This document shows, in pieces, positions 19,267 through 28,298 of a stretch of DNA of 64,000 bases. Position numbers and translations under genes: made by a program. The notes beneath the pieces are model-generated. The model saw only the letters and a list, made by a program, of their open reading frames with translations. It searched no databases and was not told where the DNA came from. This DNA comes from Fluviicola chungangensis (lineage in GTDB: Bacteria > Bacteroidota > Bacteroidia > Flavobacteriales_D > Crocinitomicaceae), in NCBI RefSeq assembly GCF_007558725.1, contig NZ_VLPL01000001.1, positions 664,808 through 728,807 on the forward strand, given 5' to 3'. Every line of letters begins with the position of its first letter. The stretch's first letter is position 1.

Positions 19267-20333
19267 TGACGATAACTGTTTTGGATCAAGTAGTAATCTA
19301 AGATCACCAATGCAGCCATTGCTTCTACAATCGGAACTGCTCTCGGAACAACACAGGGATCATGTCTTCCTTTTCCGCTCAGTGAAACCGGTTCAAATGA
19401 TTCGTTGATCGTTTCCTGGCTTTGCATAATAGTGGCTACCGGTTTAAATGCTACTCTGAAATCAATGGGCATTCCATTTGAAATTCCTCCCTGGATACCA
19501 CCGGAATAATTTGTTTTCGTTTTTCCATCGGATGTAAACAAATCGTTGTGTTCCGATCCTTTCATTGTAATGGAATCGAATCCGGAGCCGATCTCAAAAC
19601 CTTTCACTGCATTAATTGATAGCATTGCTTTTCCTAATTCAGCATGTAATTTATCAAAAACGGGTTCTCCCAATCCAGCAGGAACTCCTTCAATCACGCA
19701 GCGGATCCTTCCACCAATGGTGTCACCTTCTTTTCTTACTTCGCGAATGAGTTCTTCCATTTTTCCTGCAAGTTCTAACGAGGGAACGCGTACAACGGTT
19801 GATTCACTAAGCTCTTTTAGCCCGGAATTCCATTCGCCCGTCCACTGAAGCGAACCGATCTGGTCTACGAACGCATCGATCCTGATTCCTTTCTGAGCTA
19901 AAATTTGTTTTGCGATTGCTCCGGCAACCACTCGTGAAACCGTTTCTCTGGCAGAAGAACGCCCTCCTCCGCGATGATCCCTGGCACCATATTTTTGGTG
20001 GTACGTAAAATCGGCATGTGATGGTCTGAAAGCCTTTTCCAGTTCACTGTAATCTGCTGATCTCTGATCTTCATTTTCAACCAGGAACCCAATGGGTGTC
20101 CCCAGCGTTTTCCCATCGAAAATTCCGGATAGGAATTGGACTTTATCGGATTCTTTTCGCTGAGTTACAATGGCGGATTGTCCTGGTCTTCTTCGATCCA
20201 GGTCTTTCTGTAATTCATCAAAATCAAGTGTAAACCCAGCAGGAATTCCTTCCAGGATGCCTCCGATCGCTTTTCCATGTGATTCTCCAAAGGTGCTTAA
20301 ACGAATTAAAGTTCCAAAACCCGAGCCTGCCAT
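19263..20333 (-). CDS. aroC: Chorismate synthase
   Basis: The 356-residue protein is full length for chorismate synthase, which converts 5-enolpyruvylshikimate-3-phosphate to chorismate using reduced FMN. It begins [20 protein letters not shown], containing the family signature. [16 protein letters not shown] (with the conserved Arg and Ser residues of the active site), [10 protein letters not shown] and [12 protein letters not shown] are further signatures. No other shikimate gene is in the window. The gene overlaps the following membrane-protein gene by 4 nt. Confidence 0.97.
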   Translation of the reverse strand: MAGSGFGTLIRLSTFGESHGKAIGGILEGIPAGFTLDFDELQKDLDRRRPGQSAIVTQRKESDKVQFLSGIFDGKTLGTPIGFLVENEDQRSADYSELEKAFRPSHADFTYHQKYGARDHRGGGRSSARETVSRVVAGAIAKQILAQKGIRIDAFVDQIGSLQWTGEWNSGLKELSESTVVRVPSLELAGKMEELIREVRKEGDTIGGRIRCVIEGVPAGLGEPVFDKLHAELGKAMLSINAVKGFEIGSGFDSITMKGSEHNDLFTSDGKTKTNYSGGIQGGISNGMPIDFRVAFKPVATIMQSQETINESFEPVSLSGKGRHDPCVVPRAVPIVEAMAALVILDYYLIQNSYRQ

Positions 20334-20584
20334 ATTTTATCGTTCCTATTGATGTTATCCAAAAATAGTCAATTCAACAGACACCCCGTCCAAATAAATG
20401 CTTCCCATTTTGAAAAACAAGCGTTCAATTTGAAACAACATTTCAGGTTGATGTGATTCCAAGTGATTGCATTTATAATTCTTAAACAGCCTGTTTCTCG
20501 ATCAAACCCATTACCTGCCATTCCATTTTCACATCGTGGCAAGACTCTTGAACAGACTTTTTTGCAAATCATAAACACTAAGTC

Positions 20585-21103
20585 ATGAAGCATTCAATGA
20601 GAATTACAGCCCGTCTTTTTTCGCTCTGTCTGGTGTTGAGCATCACCGGAAACTTGTATGCTCATCCTATTTTTTCGCAAGCTCCGAAAACACACCGGTA
20701 TTATTATTACCCCAGACAAAATGTTTACTACGATCCTGTTGAAAATATTTATTTTGTTTGGGAACGGACTTATTGGAAGCCCGTATATTATATTCCGGGC
20801 CGATATGTTTCGATCACTTATTCCAATTCACCACGATTTGAATTATGGATTGCTTCGAAACATCCGTACTATTACAATCCGGAACATCGAAGAACTTATT
20901 ACGAATACCGTGTTGTAAAACCGGCGCAGGCAAGAGTGGTGGTTGAAAGCAGACCTAAACCGAATGTCAGTTTTCACCTGGAAATCAACTCCGCTCCCCT
21001 ACCTCAGCCCGTTTATGCTGAAAAGCACGTCGTCCTTGTAAAAGACCATCACGATAACGGCTATCATCACGGCCACGGGCATGGAAGAGAACACAGACAT
21101 TAA
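20585..21103 (+). CDS. Secreted Tyr-rich protein with histidine-rich tail
   Basis: The 172-residue product has a signal peptide (about 1-26, ending LYAH). The body has many Tyr and Pro residues: THRYYYYPRQNVYYDP, WERTYWKPVYYIPGRYV. The final 20 residues are a His-Gly tail (HHDNGYHHGHGHGREHRH) that could bind Ni, Zn or Cu. No family is recognised with confidence; the tail is direct observation, metal binding is inference. It is a single-gene unit ended by a strong terminator shared with the convergent phosphohexomutase gene. Confidence 0.7.
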   Translation: MKHSMRITARLFSLCLVLSITGNLYAHPIFSQAPKTHRYYYYPRQNVYYDPVENIYFVWERTYWKPVYYIPGRYVSITYSNSPRFELWIASKHPYYYNPEHRRTYYEYRVVKPAQARVVVESRPKPNVSFHLEINSAPLPQPVYAEKHVVLVKDHHDNGYHHGHGHGREHRH

Positions 21104-21107
21104 ACGG

Positions 21108-21136
21108 AAAACGTCCGCCAAAAGCGGACGTTTTTT
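21108..21136. terminator. Bidirectional rho-independent terminator
   Basis: AAAACGTCCGC pairs with GCGGACGTTTT around a CAAAA loop, with T-rich tails on both strands. It lies between the His-rich gene (+) and the phosphohexomutase gene (-), whose stop codon overlaps the end of the T run. Confidence 0.88.
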
Positions 21137-22544
21137 AATTACAGATTGTTTGTTCGGTCACTTGGAGAATTTCCCTTACTTCTTCCAATGTGGGGGCTTC
21201 CGCATATGTTCTGAGAACAGGTTCTGTTCCTGATGCACGGATCATCATCCAGCGATCGTCGTCAAAGAAGAATTTCCACCCATCAACAGTTCCGACTTTA
21301 CTTACTTTATATTTCCCGAATGCTTTGTATTCATTGTTGCTGCATTTCGCAATGATCGATTGTTTCAATTCTTCCGTAATGTGCAAATCATTCCGCTCAA
21401 ACTTAAATTTTCCAACGATCGCGTATACTTCTTCTATCAGCTGATCCAATGTCTTACCGGATTTGGCCATGTATTCCCAGATGATCAGGCCCATCCAGAT
21501 TCCATCGCGTTCAGGAATATGTCCTTTTACAGCGATTCCACCGGATTCTTCTCCTCCGATCAACACATCTTCATCCACCATAATACCGGCAATGTATTTG
21601 AATCCGATTTTTACTACCTGGTATTCCAAGCCGTAATATTCCGCCATTTTTTTTACGCGTGGAGTTGTACTGAAAGCCGTAACCACTTTTCCTGTCATTC
21701 TTTTGTTTGAAACCAAGTAATGCAATAGCAGCAAAATGATATGATGCGAGTCGATGAACTCACCCTTCCCATTGTACAATCCAATGCGATCTGCGTCACC
21801 ATCCGTCGCCAGTGCACATTGAATGTTTCCTTTTGAGAGAATGTATTGCTCTAATTCCTGCAAATTTTTTTGAATCGGTTCAGGTGCCTGTCCCATGAAA
21901 GACGGGTTGTAATCGCAATGGAGTAATTGAACATCCGGTAAAATACGTCTGATCACGTTTTGTCCGGCACCGTACATGGCATCATACACCAAATTCAAGC
22001 CCGATTTGCGGATTGCCTCCAGGTCGAAGTTTTTCTCAATATGCTGAACATACCGGGTTTCAAAATCCACTATTTGCAGTTTCCCTGATTTTTCGAATTC
22101 ACTCAAATCAACCGAAACAACATCAAACGGAAGTGAATCCGGGATAATGTCTTCGATTTCCTGAACCAATTCCGGCGTTAAAGGACCGCCGTAATGCGCT
22201 TTCAACTTGTATCCGTTATAAGACGGTGGATTGTGGCTAGCTGTGAGGATAACTCCTAATCCGCAATTCAATTGATTGGCAGCCAGGGAAATCATCGGAG
22301 TAGAAACGAATCCTTTGGACATCAATACCTCGATTCCTTCGTGCAAAAGTACTTTGGCAACCGTTTCGGCAAACAGTTCCCCCGCAAACCGGCAATCGTG
22401 ACCCAATGCAATTTTCGAATTCCAATCGGATTTTTTAAGCCATTGAGCAGTAGCATAAGCTACTCTCGCTACATTCTCTACTGTAAATTCATCTGCGATG
22501 ATTGCTCTCCAACCATCTGTTCCAAATTTTATTTTTGTTGCCAA
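21135..22544 (-). CDS. Phosphoglucomutase/phosphomannomutase family protein
   Basis: A 469-residue alpha-D-phosphohexomutase. The catalytic-serine loop TASHNPPSYNG (about 104-114), the metal loop DGDADR, the sugar loop GGEESGG and the phosphate-binding loop RASGTEPVLRTY are all present. It would interconvert hexose 1- and 6-phosphates, supplying glucose-1-phosphate or mannose-1-phosphate. It is distinct from the glmM homologue at 49437-50822. The first codon is TTG at 22542-22544. The conserved start KIKFGTDGWRAII and the promoter at 22567-22574 support that choice. Confidence 0.9.
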   Translation of the reverse strand: MATKIKFGTDGWRAIIADEFTVENVARVAYATAQWLKKSDWNSKIALGHDCRFAGELFAETVAKVLLHEGIEVLMSKGFVSTPMISLAANQLNCGLGVILTASHNPPSYNGYKLKAHYGGPLTPELVQEIEDIIPDSLPFDVVSVDLSEFEKSGKLQIVDFETRYVQHIEKNFDLEAIRKSGLNLVYDAMYGAGQNVIRRILPDVQLLHCDYNPSFMGQAPEPIQKNLQELEQYILSKGNIQCALATDGDADRIGLYNGKGEFIDSHHIILLLLHYLVSNKRMTGKVVTAFSTTPRVKKMAEYYGLEYQVVKIGFKYIAGIMVDEDVLIGGEESGGIAVKGHIPERDGIWMGLIIWEYMAKSGKTLDQLIEEVYAIVGKFKFERNDLHITEELKQSIIAKCSNNEYKAFGKYKVSKVGTVDGWKFFFDDDRWMMIRASGTEPVLRTYAEAPTLEEVREILQVTEQTICN

Positions 22545-22566
22545 ATCTATTCTGTTTTAATTGCTC

Positions 22567-22574
22567 CAAATATA
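22567..22574 (-). promoter_or_regulatory. -7 promoter element TATATTTG of the phosphohexomutase gene
   Basis: Exact TAnnTTTG on the minus strand, 23 bp upstream of the TTG start codon. The predicted leader is about 18 nt. Confidence 0.55.
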
Positions 22575-22723
22575 GTGAATGCAATGGATTCGGATTAGAA
22601 AATGAAGATATAAAAGTCTTTATCCTAACACTAAAACGATATTAATGACTTCCCTTTCCTCAGTCCTTACAGTTTTCACACTAACGTTTGTCACAGCGGT
22701 TTCTTCACCCGCAAAGCACTTGC

Positions 22724-23704
22724 TTATTCCTTGGTCCAGATCCGGGTATTGAGATTTAAATCTTCAATTATTCCGGTCATCAACTTCATCATATTGATAA
22801 TGATTCTGTAATCTTCTTCTTTCAGCAAGGAACCAAAAACAGCAGGTTCGAATAAGTCCATATTATTGAAAACAGCGATATACACCTGATTGTTCCTGAA
22901 TGAAATAGCTATCTTAAAATTGATTCGCTTACTCATTTCCAATAAGCGTTCCATCATGGAAGGTGTTAAAATATAGCGGCACTCCTGTTCATCGGTACTG
23001 TAAACGGCGAATTTCTTCTCAAACTCGGGGTTTTCCAACTTCACCAGATTTCCCGGTCTGCTTGGATTCCATTGTTGGAATTTACGGCCTAATTTCCCCA
23101 GATAACGTTCCATCGTATCGATATCGACCATTGTTTCGCCATGAAAATTCTTATGAAAATCACTTGCAAACAACATTCCCTTGAAGATTGTATGCCAATG
23201 TTCCTGTCGATTTCCCTTACTATCCGTTGATACGGTTTTATATTCCGTGTGGATTTCACCGAATGCAAAATCAGTTGATTCAAATTTCCCTGAGATCGTA
23301 TCTTCCGCTCTATGACGGTCATATCGTTGTGTGAAAATGCGGCTTTCGGTATATTCCGTCATCAGACTTCTGTTCGGGTCGTAGTCCAAACGTTCATCTA
23401 CGAATTTCACTATCGCGGGAACCACTTTTCCTTTGAATTGGGCTTTAAACTTCTTATAAAAGCGCTGATGTCTGACAATCATGAAGACTAAACCGATAAT
23501 CAAAATCAAACCTCCTGCAATTGCGAAGGGGATAAAATTCCTGGATCCTGAAACAAGCCATGTCCCCAGAACCATTAAAAGCAATCCGAAACAACTAAAA
23601 AACCCGATCCAAAACTTTTTGATGTATGACTTTCTTTCCTGTTCCAAAAAACCTAAATCTCCGGCAATCAGTTCAGCCTGAAGTTGTGCAAAATTGATTT
23701 CCAT
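22724..23704 (-). CDS. DUF3137 domain membrane protein
   Basis: The 326-residue protein has two close membrane helices (about 30-50 and 57-76) after a short N-terminal helix. A soluble domain of about 240 residues follows, with an HWHTIFKGMLFASDFHKNF segment. This is the arrangement of DUF3137 proteins, which are repeatedly encoded beside LemA. No activity is established. It starts 3 nt after the lemA stop, so the pair is surely one transcript and probably one membrane complex. Confidence 0.82.
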   Translation of the reverse strand: MEINFAQLQAELIAGDLGFLEQERKSYIKKFWIGFFSCFGLLLMVLGTWLVSGSRNFIPFAIAGGLILIIGLVFMIVRHQRFYKKFKAQFKGKVVPAIVKFVDERLDYDPNRSLMTEYTESRIFTQRYDRHRAEDTISGKFESTDFAFGEIHTEYKTVSTDSKGNRQEHWHTIFKGMLFASDFHKNFHGETMVDIDTMERYLGKLGRKFQQWNPSRPGNLVKLENPEFEKKFAVYSTDEQECRYILTPSMMERLLEMSKRINFKIAISFRNNQVYIAVFNNMDLFEPAVFGSLLKEEDYRIIINMMKLMTGIIEDLNLNTRIWTKE

Positions 23705-23707
23705 AGC

Positions 23708-24223
23708 TTAATCGTTGAATTTCAGGTATTCTTTTTTAGTCATGTTGTTTCGTTTGGCAATCACAGAAGAAGGAAACTGGAGTACTGCATTATTGAAGAT
23801 CTCGATCGACATGTTGTAGGTTCTCCTGGAAGCTGCCAGCTGCTCTTCCATTTCATTCATACTTCGCTGCAACATCATGAATTGATCACTTGCTTTTAAA
23901 TCCGGATAAGCTTCCGCTTTGATCAAAAACTGACTGAATTGGTTCTTTAATTCATGGTTGCTTTGTGCCAACGCTTCCGTATCCCTGGAACCGGATCTTA
24001 AAGCAGTTAATTTTTCCAGTAGTTCTTTCTCATGGGTCATGTAACCACTCACGCAAGATGTTAATTGAGGAATCAGATCAAACCGTTTTTTCAGCATGAC
24101 ATCAACAGAGGCAAACGCATTTTCAACCTGGTTTTCTTTGGCAACCAGGCCATTCTTAATTACAATTACCGCAATGAGTGGAACCAGGACCAATGCAGCC
24201 ACTAAAATAATGATCAATAGCAT
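23708..24223 (-). CDS. lemA: LemA family protein
   Basis: A LemA protein of about 171 residues: an N-terminal membrane helix (1-24) followed by a helical-bundle domain. Family marks are VAKENQVENAFASVDVMLKKRFDLIPQL and the C-terminal YNMSIEIFNNAVLQFPSSVIA. I start at the ATG at 24221-24223, just before the hydrophobic helix. An upstream in-frame TTG at 24259 would add 12 polar residues. LemA proteins often sit beside TPM-domain or DUF3137 membrane proteins; the second case applies here. Confidence 0.88.
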   Translation of the reverse strand: MLLIIILVAALVLVPLIAVIVIKNGLVAKENQVENAFASVDVMLKKRFDLIPQLTSCVSGYMTHEKELLEKLTALRSGSRDTEALAQSNHELKNQFSQFLIKAEAYPDLKASDQFMMLQRSMNEMEEQLAASRRTYNMSIEIFNNAVLQFPSSVIAKRNNMTKKEYLKFND

Positions 24224-24257
24224 AGAGGTGTTTTTTTGCCGAAGATAATCAGAGTCC

Positions 24258-24291
24258 AAAAAAAATCCCCCGAAATTTCGGAGGATTTTAG
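24258..24291 (-). terminator. Rho-independent terminator of rocD
   Basis: A stem AAAATCC...GGATTTT encloses CCGAAATTTCGG and on the minus strand is followed by eight T residues. It lies about 85 nt after the ornithine aminotransferase stop and just before lemA, isolating the two units. Confidence 0.82.
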
Positions 24292-24373
24292 AATTATTTT
24301 CATTTTTGGTATACCTGCTTCTTGGTCATTTTATTTTAACGGCAACGCGTGGTATACGCAACTTATCCTGTTT

Positions 24374-25615
24374 TTATTTTTGGAAATTCATAATGGTCTT
24401 CTCAATGATCGCAACACATTCCATCAATTGATCTTCGGTCATCACCAAAGGTGGCGCAAAACGGATGATGTTCCCATGTGTCGGTTTGGCCAATAAACCG
24501 TTGTTTTTCAATTCCACACACAGATTCCACGCTGTTTTGCTTTGTTCCGTATCGTTTACAATAATCGCATTCAACAATCCTTTCCCGCGTACTTTTACAA
24601 TCAGGTCTGCCTTTTCGATGATCCGGTTCATTTCCGCACGGAATAATTTCCCTAATCGCTCCGAGTTCTCAGCTAGTTTTTCATCTGTTACGACTTCCAA
24701 AGCGGCAATTGCAACTTTTGCAGCCAACGGATTTCCACCAAAAGTAGATCCATGTTGTCCCGGTTTGATTACCATCATGATGTCGTCGTTTGCAAAAACA
24801 GCAGAAACAGGATATACCCCTCCTGAAATGGCTTTCCCCAGAATTAAAATATCCGGTTTCACATTTTCATGGTCAACTGCCAGTAGTTTTCCGGTCCGTG
24901 CAATTCCTGTCTGGACCTCATCTGCAATAAACAGTATATTATTTTTGGAACACAATTCTTTTGCTCCGGCCAGGTAACCATCATCCGGAACATATACTCC
25001 AGCTTCTCCCTGGATAGGTTCTACCAGGAACCCAATCACATTCGGTTGTTTTGCAGCTTCGGCAAGTGCATCCAGATCATTGTATGGAATACGGATAAAT
25101 CCGGGAGTGAACGGTCCGAAATGTGTATTCGCATCCGGGTCACTTGAGAACGAAATAATAGTGGTTGTTCTACCGTGAAAGTTTTGTTCACACACGATTA
25201 TCTGTGCCTGGTTCTCGGCAACTCCTTTCTTTTCGTATCCCCATTTACGCGCAATCTTAATCGCCGTTTCAACAGCTTCTGCTCCCGAATTCATTGGAAG
25301 TACCTTGTCGAAACCAAAATATTCGGTTACAAACTTTTCATAAACGCCCAAGGTATCGTTATAAAAAGCTCGGGATGTCAGTGTAAGCGTTTGCGCCTGA
25401 TCTGTCAATGCTTTTACGATTTTCGGGTGGCAATGCCCCTGGTTAACAGCCGAATAAGCCGATAAAAAGTCGAAATACTTTTTCCCTTCGACATCCCAAA
25501 CATACACTCCTTCTCCTTTAGCAAGAACAACCGGAAGCGGGTGATAATTGTGTGCTCCATAGCGATCTTCCAATTGCATCAATTCTTCCGATGACAATTT
25601 GTCTAGTGTTACCAT
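24374..25615 (-). CDS. rocD: Ornithine--oxo-acid aminotransferase
   Basis: A 413-residue class III PLP-dependent aminotransferase. The N-terminus [23 protein letters not shown] is specific to ornithine delta-aminotransferases. The PLP-binding lysine lies in [17 protein letters not shown] (about residue 259), with the Asp-bearing [10 protein letters not shown] before it. It converts ornithine and 2-oxoglutarate to glutamate-semialdehyde and glutamate, linking arginine and proline metabolism. The ATG at 25613-25615 is preferred; the longer frame to 25642 starts with GTG. The predicted promoter at 25709 gives a leader of about 90 nt. Confidence 0.94.
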   Translation of the reverse strand: MVTLDKLSSEELMQLEDRYGAHNYHPLPVVLAKGEGVYVWDVEGKKYFDFLSAYSAVNQGHCHPKIVKALTDQAQTLTLTSRAFYNDTLGVYEKFVTEYFGFDKVLPMNSGAEAVETAIKIARKWGYEKKGVAENQAQIIVCEQNFHGRTTTIISFSSDPDANTHFGPFTPGFIRIPYNDLDALAEAAKQPNVIGFLVEPIQGEAGVYVPDDGYLAGAKELCSKNNILFIADEVQTGIARTGKLLAVDHENVKPDILILGKAISGGVYPVSAVFANDDIMMVIKPGQHGSTFGGNPLAAKVAIAALEVVTDEKLAENSERLGKLFRAEMNRIIEKADLIVKVRGKGLLNAIIVNDTEQSKTAWNLCVELKNNGLLAKPTHGNIIRFAPPLVMTEDQLMECVAIIEKTIMNFQK

Positions 25616-25708
25616 AACAATCTTTTTTTTAGCTACTATCACTCGTCGCGGAGAGCAATCATCCTTTCCTCATTTGCAGTCGCAGGAGAGAAATCATCCC
25701 GGGAATTA

Positions 25709-25716
25709 CAAAGATA
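25709..25716 (-). promoter_or_regulatory. -7 promoter element TATCTTTG upstream of rocD
   Basis: Exact TAnnTTTG on the minus strand. The ATG is about 93 bp downstream, a longer leader than for most genes here. Confidence 0.45.
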
Positions 25717-25809
25717 AATAATTATTCAGGTTAAAAAAATAGAAATTGGATTCGAATGTAATTGATTGATCTGTCATTGAATTAATCCGGAACGAACGCT
25801 TTTATTTCG

Positions 25810-25817
25810 TAGCTTTG
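25810..25817 (+). promoter_or_regulatory. -7 promoter element TAGCTTTG of the desaturase gene
   Basis: Exact TAnnTTTG, 25 bp before the TTG start codon at 25842. It supports that start and a leader of about 20 nt. Confidence 0.5.
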
Positions 25818-25841
25818 CTTTGAATTTTAAATAAGTGCCCT

Positions 25842-26909
25842 TTGAAAAAAGTTCAATTTTCCAAACCTCAAGGTGAGTTCTTCTGTACTTTGAGGAAATC
25901 CGTTCAGAATTATTTTGACGAAAATCAATTGGAAACTTCAGGAAACTGGAAATTATACCTGAAAGCGTTTATCATCATTACTACTTACATTGCAATCTAT
26001 TGTTCAATTATAGTCCTTCCCATTCCGGGATACCTGGCATTGATCCTATCTGCATCGCTGGGTTTTGTTCAGGCCCTTGTGGGTTTCAATATTATGCACG
26101 ATGCGTGTCACGAAGCTTTTTCGAAAAACAAGGCAGTAAACTATTTCTTCGGTTTGTCTATGAACGCTTTGGGAAGTGATGCTTTTATGTGGAGACAAAA
26201 ACACAACCTGGTTCACCATACCTATACAAACATTGACGGGATTGATGACGATATTTCAAAGACGCCGTTTCTCCGTATGAGTGAAACTCAACCCCGCTAT
26301 AAAGCACATCGTTTCCAACATATCTACTTACCATTATTATACGGCATCTCTACTATCTACTGGGTGTTGGTTAAGGATTTTGAAGATTACATTTTAGGCT
26401 CCCGGTTTAATGTGGAAGTCGGCAAAATGAAACCATTGGATCATGTGATGTTCTGGACCACCCGAATAATTTATTTCGGACTTTATTTGGTGCTTCCATC
26501 TTTTGTTTGGGGTATCGGATGGACAATCCTGGGTTTCACTCTGATGCACATGATGCTTGGATTGACGATGTCTTTCGTGTTTCAATTGGCGCATGTTGTA
26601 GAAAATGTAGAGTTTGAACATGCTGAGGACGAATCATTGATGATCGAAAATGAATGGGCGGTTCACCAACTGGCAACTACCAGTGATTTTGCTGTGGATA
26701 ACAAAGTTGTCAGCTGGTTAGTCGGTGGATTGAATTTCCAGGTGGAACACCATTTATTCCCTCGGATTTCACATATTCACTATCCTGAAATCCAAAAGAT
26801 CGTAGCAAAGACCTGTAAAGAATTTGATGTAACCTATTATTCTTATGACAGTACGGGAAAAGCACTGGCTTCGCATTTCAGGCATATGAAGCGTTTGGGA
26901 CAAAAATAA
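25842..26909 (+). CDS. Membrane fatty acid (acyl-lipid) desaturase
   Basis: A 355-residue di-iron membrane desaturase with the three histidine boxes: HDACHE (86-91), HNLVHH (121-126) and QVEHH (300-304). The Gln in the last box is typical of front-end (delta-5/6-type) enzymes and linoleoyl-CoA desaturase relatives. No cytochrome b5 domain is fused. Four or so membrane helices flank the boxes. It would introduce a double bond in membrane acyl chains, perhaps for fluidity at low temperature. The start codon is TTG; no ATG is available near the conserved N-terminus. Confidence 0.9.
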   Translation: MKKVQFSKPQGEFFCTLRKSVQNYFDENQLETSGNWKLYLKAFIIITTYIAIYCSIIVLPIPGYLALILSASLGFVQALVGFNIMHDACHEAFSKNKAVNYFFGLSMNALGSDAFMWRQKHNLVHHTYTNIDGIDDDISKTPFLRMSETQPRYKAHRFQHIYLPLLYGISTIYWVLVKDFEDYILGSRFNVEVGKMKPLDHVMFWTTRIIYFGLYLVLPSFVWGIGWTILGFTLMHMMLGLTMSFVFQLAHVVENVEFEHAEDESLMIENEWAVHQLATTSDFAVDNKVVSWLVGGLNFQVEHHLFPRISHIHYPEIQKIVAKTCKEFDVTYYSYDSTGKALASHFRHMKRLGQK

Positions 26910-26951
26910 GTTTTGAGCAATTTTAAACCGAAAACACACCCTGTTTTTCTG

Positions 26952-26974
26952 TTCTAGGGTTTATAACCCTAGAA
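26952..26974. repeat. Perfect inverted repeat, 10-bp arms, 3-nt loop
   Basis: TTCTAGGGTT pairs with AACCCTAGAA around TAT, 43 bp after the desaturase stop and 47 bp before the end of the convergent ATPase gene. There is no strong T run, so it could be a weak bidirectional terminator or a dispersed hairpin element. Confidence 0.7.
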
Positions 26975-27020
26975 GGGTCATTTCTACAGGAATTGTATAT
27001 TGACGCGCGCACGAACTTCC

Positions 27021-28193
27021 TTATTCAGCAACCAGATTCCACAAAACTTGGAAATACTGTTTTCCGAACCACAATTCAAAAGCAGGATCCAAAAATTCAT
27101 ACACCCCCGATTCATCCTTAATGATCATATCACGTCCTTCCAGGATTGAGCGGTTCTTGGATACATTTCTGGGAGTACCCAACGCGTATACCCGCATAAC
27201 CGCTGCAGCCGTTAATTGCTTTTCCTTTTGGTAAATCGCTTTTAACAAATTAATTTGCGTGGTGCTCATTCCTTCAATTTCCCGCTGGTACAATGGCTGA
27301 TTGGCAAACAGGAGCTCCGACAGTGCATTTTGAATAATCTGTTTGTCCACCATACCTCCCGGACGACATTGATTCCAAACGTAATGTGAAAGCTGCTGCA
27401 CGTACCATGAATGGTTTTTCATCAAGCGGGGAATGACGGTTGCTCCTTCCTTTGTAATCTGTTTCCCTGTCTTTCTAAAACTCGACTGGATGAATTTTAC
27501 CCAGGCCCCTTCTTTGATCTTAGGAAGCATCATTAAATCGCCGAACCGGTAAAACGGTTTCGATGGGTTATTGAAAATGGCTTCCAGCATATTGCGCTTA
27601 CTACCAAACAGACAGTAAGAAACCAGTTTCTGTCGTTGCCAGATTGCCCGCATTTTCTTTTCCAGCGGTTCGTATTCCACCAGGTTTGTCAGGTTCTGAA
27701 ATTCGTCCAGACAAATGACCATCCGGATACCCTTTTCCTTGGCAATCCGTTCCGGAAGATTTAAAATTTCATCCGCAAATTCGCGCACTTTTTCGTGTTC
27801 GTATTTGATGGTAAAATCCAGGTGCGGATTCACTCCTACATGCACTGTCGGTACCAGGTGTGACAAAAAACTTTTCGTGTCACGTACCCAATCCTCCCAT
27901 TTAGTTGATGTTGCTTTAATCACTTCACGTGTGAATAATTCGAAGAAATCAACCTCATTGTTCACTGTAAACAAATCGAGAAGGACCGTTTTGCATTTTT
28001 TATCCGATTTATTGATCTCAATCAATACACGCTCAACCAAAGAGGATTTTCCCCAACGGCGCGGTGAGATCAGGATGGTATTGATTCCGCCCAACAAATT
28101 TTGTTTCAGACGATGAGCTTCCTCTTCCCGATTGGTATATCCTTCGGTACTTACCGTATTTCCGAAAATGAATGGCGAATAAATTTCCTGCAT
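27021..28193 (-). CDS. AAA/STAND-like ATPase (ATPase_2 type) with C-terminal winged helix
   Basis: This 390-residue soluble protein has an N-terminal GYTNREEE motif before a P-loop, SPRRWGKSSL (43-52). The usual first Gly of the P-loop is replaced by Ser. Walker B is MVICLDEFQN (about 156-165), followed by a sensor segment YCLFGSKRN. The C-terminal 90 residues look like a winged helix (STTQINLLKAIY ... AAAVMRVYALGTPRNVSKN). Such ATPases (PF01637-like) are found widely in archaea and in Bacteroidota, with no settled role. Two identical dyads immediately upstream of the gene suggest that it, or a partner, binds its own promoter. Confidence 0.8.
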   Translation of the reverse strand: MQEIYSPFIFGNTVSTEGYTNREEEAHRLKQNLLGGINTILISPRRWGKSSLVERVLIEINKSDKKCKTVLLDLFTVNNEVDFFELFTREVIKATSTKWEDWVRDTKSFLSHLVPTVHVGVNPHLDFTIKYEHEKVREFADEILNLPERIAKEKGIRMVICLDEFQNLTNLVEYEPLEKKMRAIWQRQKLVSYCLFGSKRNMLEAIFNNPSKPFYRFGDLMMLPKIKEGAWVKFIQSSFRKTGKQITKEGATVIPRLMKNHSWYVQQLSHYVWNQCRPGGMVDKQIIQNALSELLFANQPLYQREIEGMSTTQINLLKAIYQKEKQLTAAAVMRVYALGTPRNVSKNRSILEGRDMIIKDESGVYEFLDPAFELWFGKQYFQVLWNLVAE

Positions 28194-28213
28194 GTCCTAA
28201 AGATACAAATTTT

Positions 28214-28240
28214 TACCAAAAGGTATAATACCAAAAGGTA
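28214..28240. promoter_or_regulatory. Tandem dyads TACCAAAAGGTA x2
   Basis: Two identical 12-bp elements, each an inverted repeat TACC-AAAA-GGTA, lie at 28214-28225 and 28229-28240, separated by TAA (15-bp period). They begin 21 bp upstream of the ATPase start. This is the layout of a cooperative operator. A TATCTTTA -7-like element lies between the dyads and the start codon. Confidence 0.6.
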
Positions 28241-28257
28241 CAATTCTAAATAATTAA

Positions 28258-28294
28258 TAAAAAAAGAGGGACACGATACATCACGCCCCTCTCA
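28258..28294 (-). terminator. Rho-independent terminator of parC
   Basis: On the minus strand AGAGGG pairs with CCCTCT around a 16-nt loop and is followed by seven T residues. It ends the parE-parC transcript before the ATPase promoter. Confidence 0.8.
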
Positions 28295-28298
28295 TTCG

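Noticed and set aside
27021-28193. Mobile-element or defence ATPase
   Set aside because: No transposase, integrase, nuclease or toxin gene is adjacent; the neighbours are housekeeping genes.
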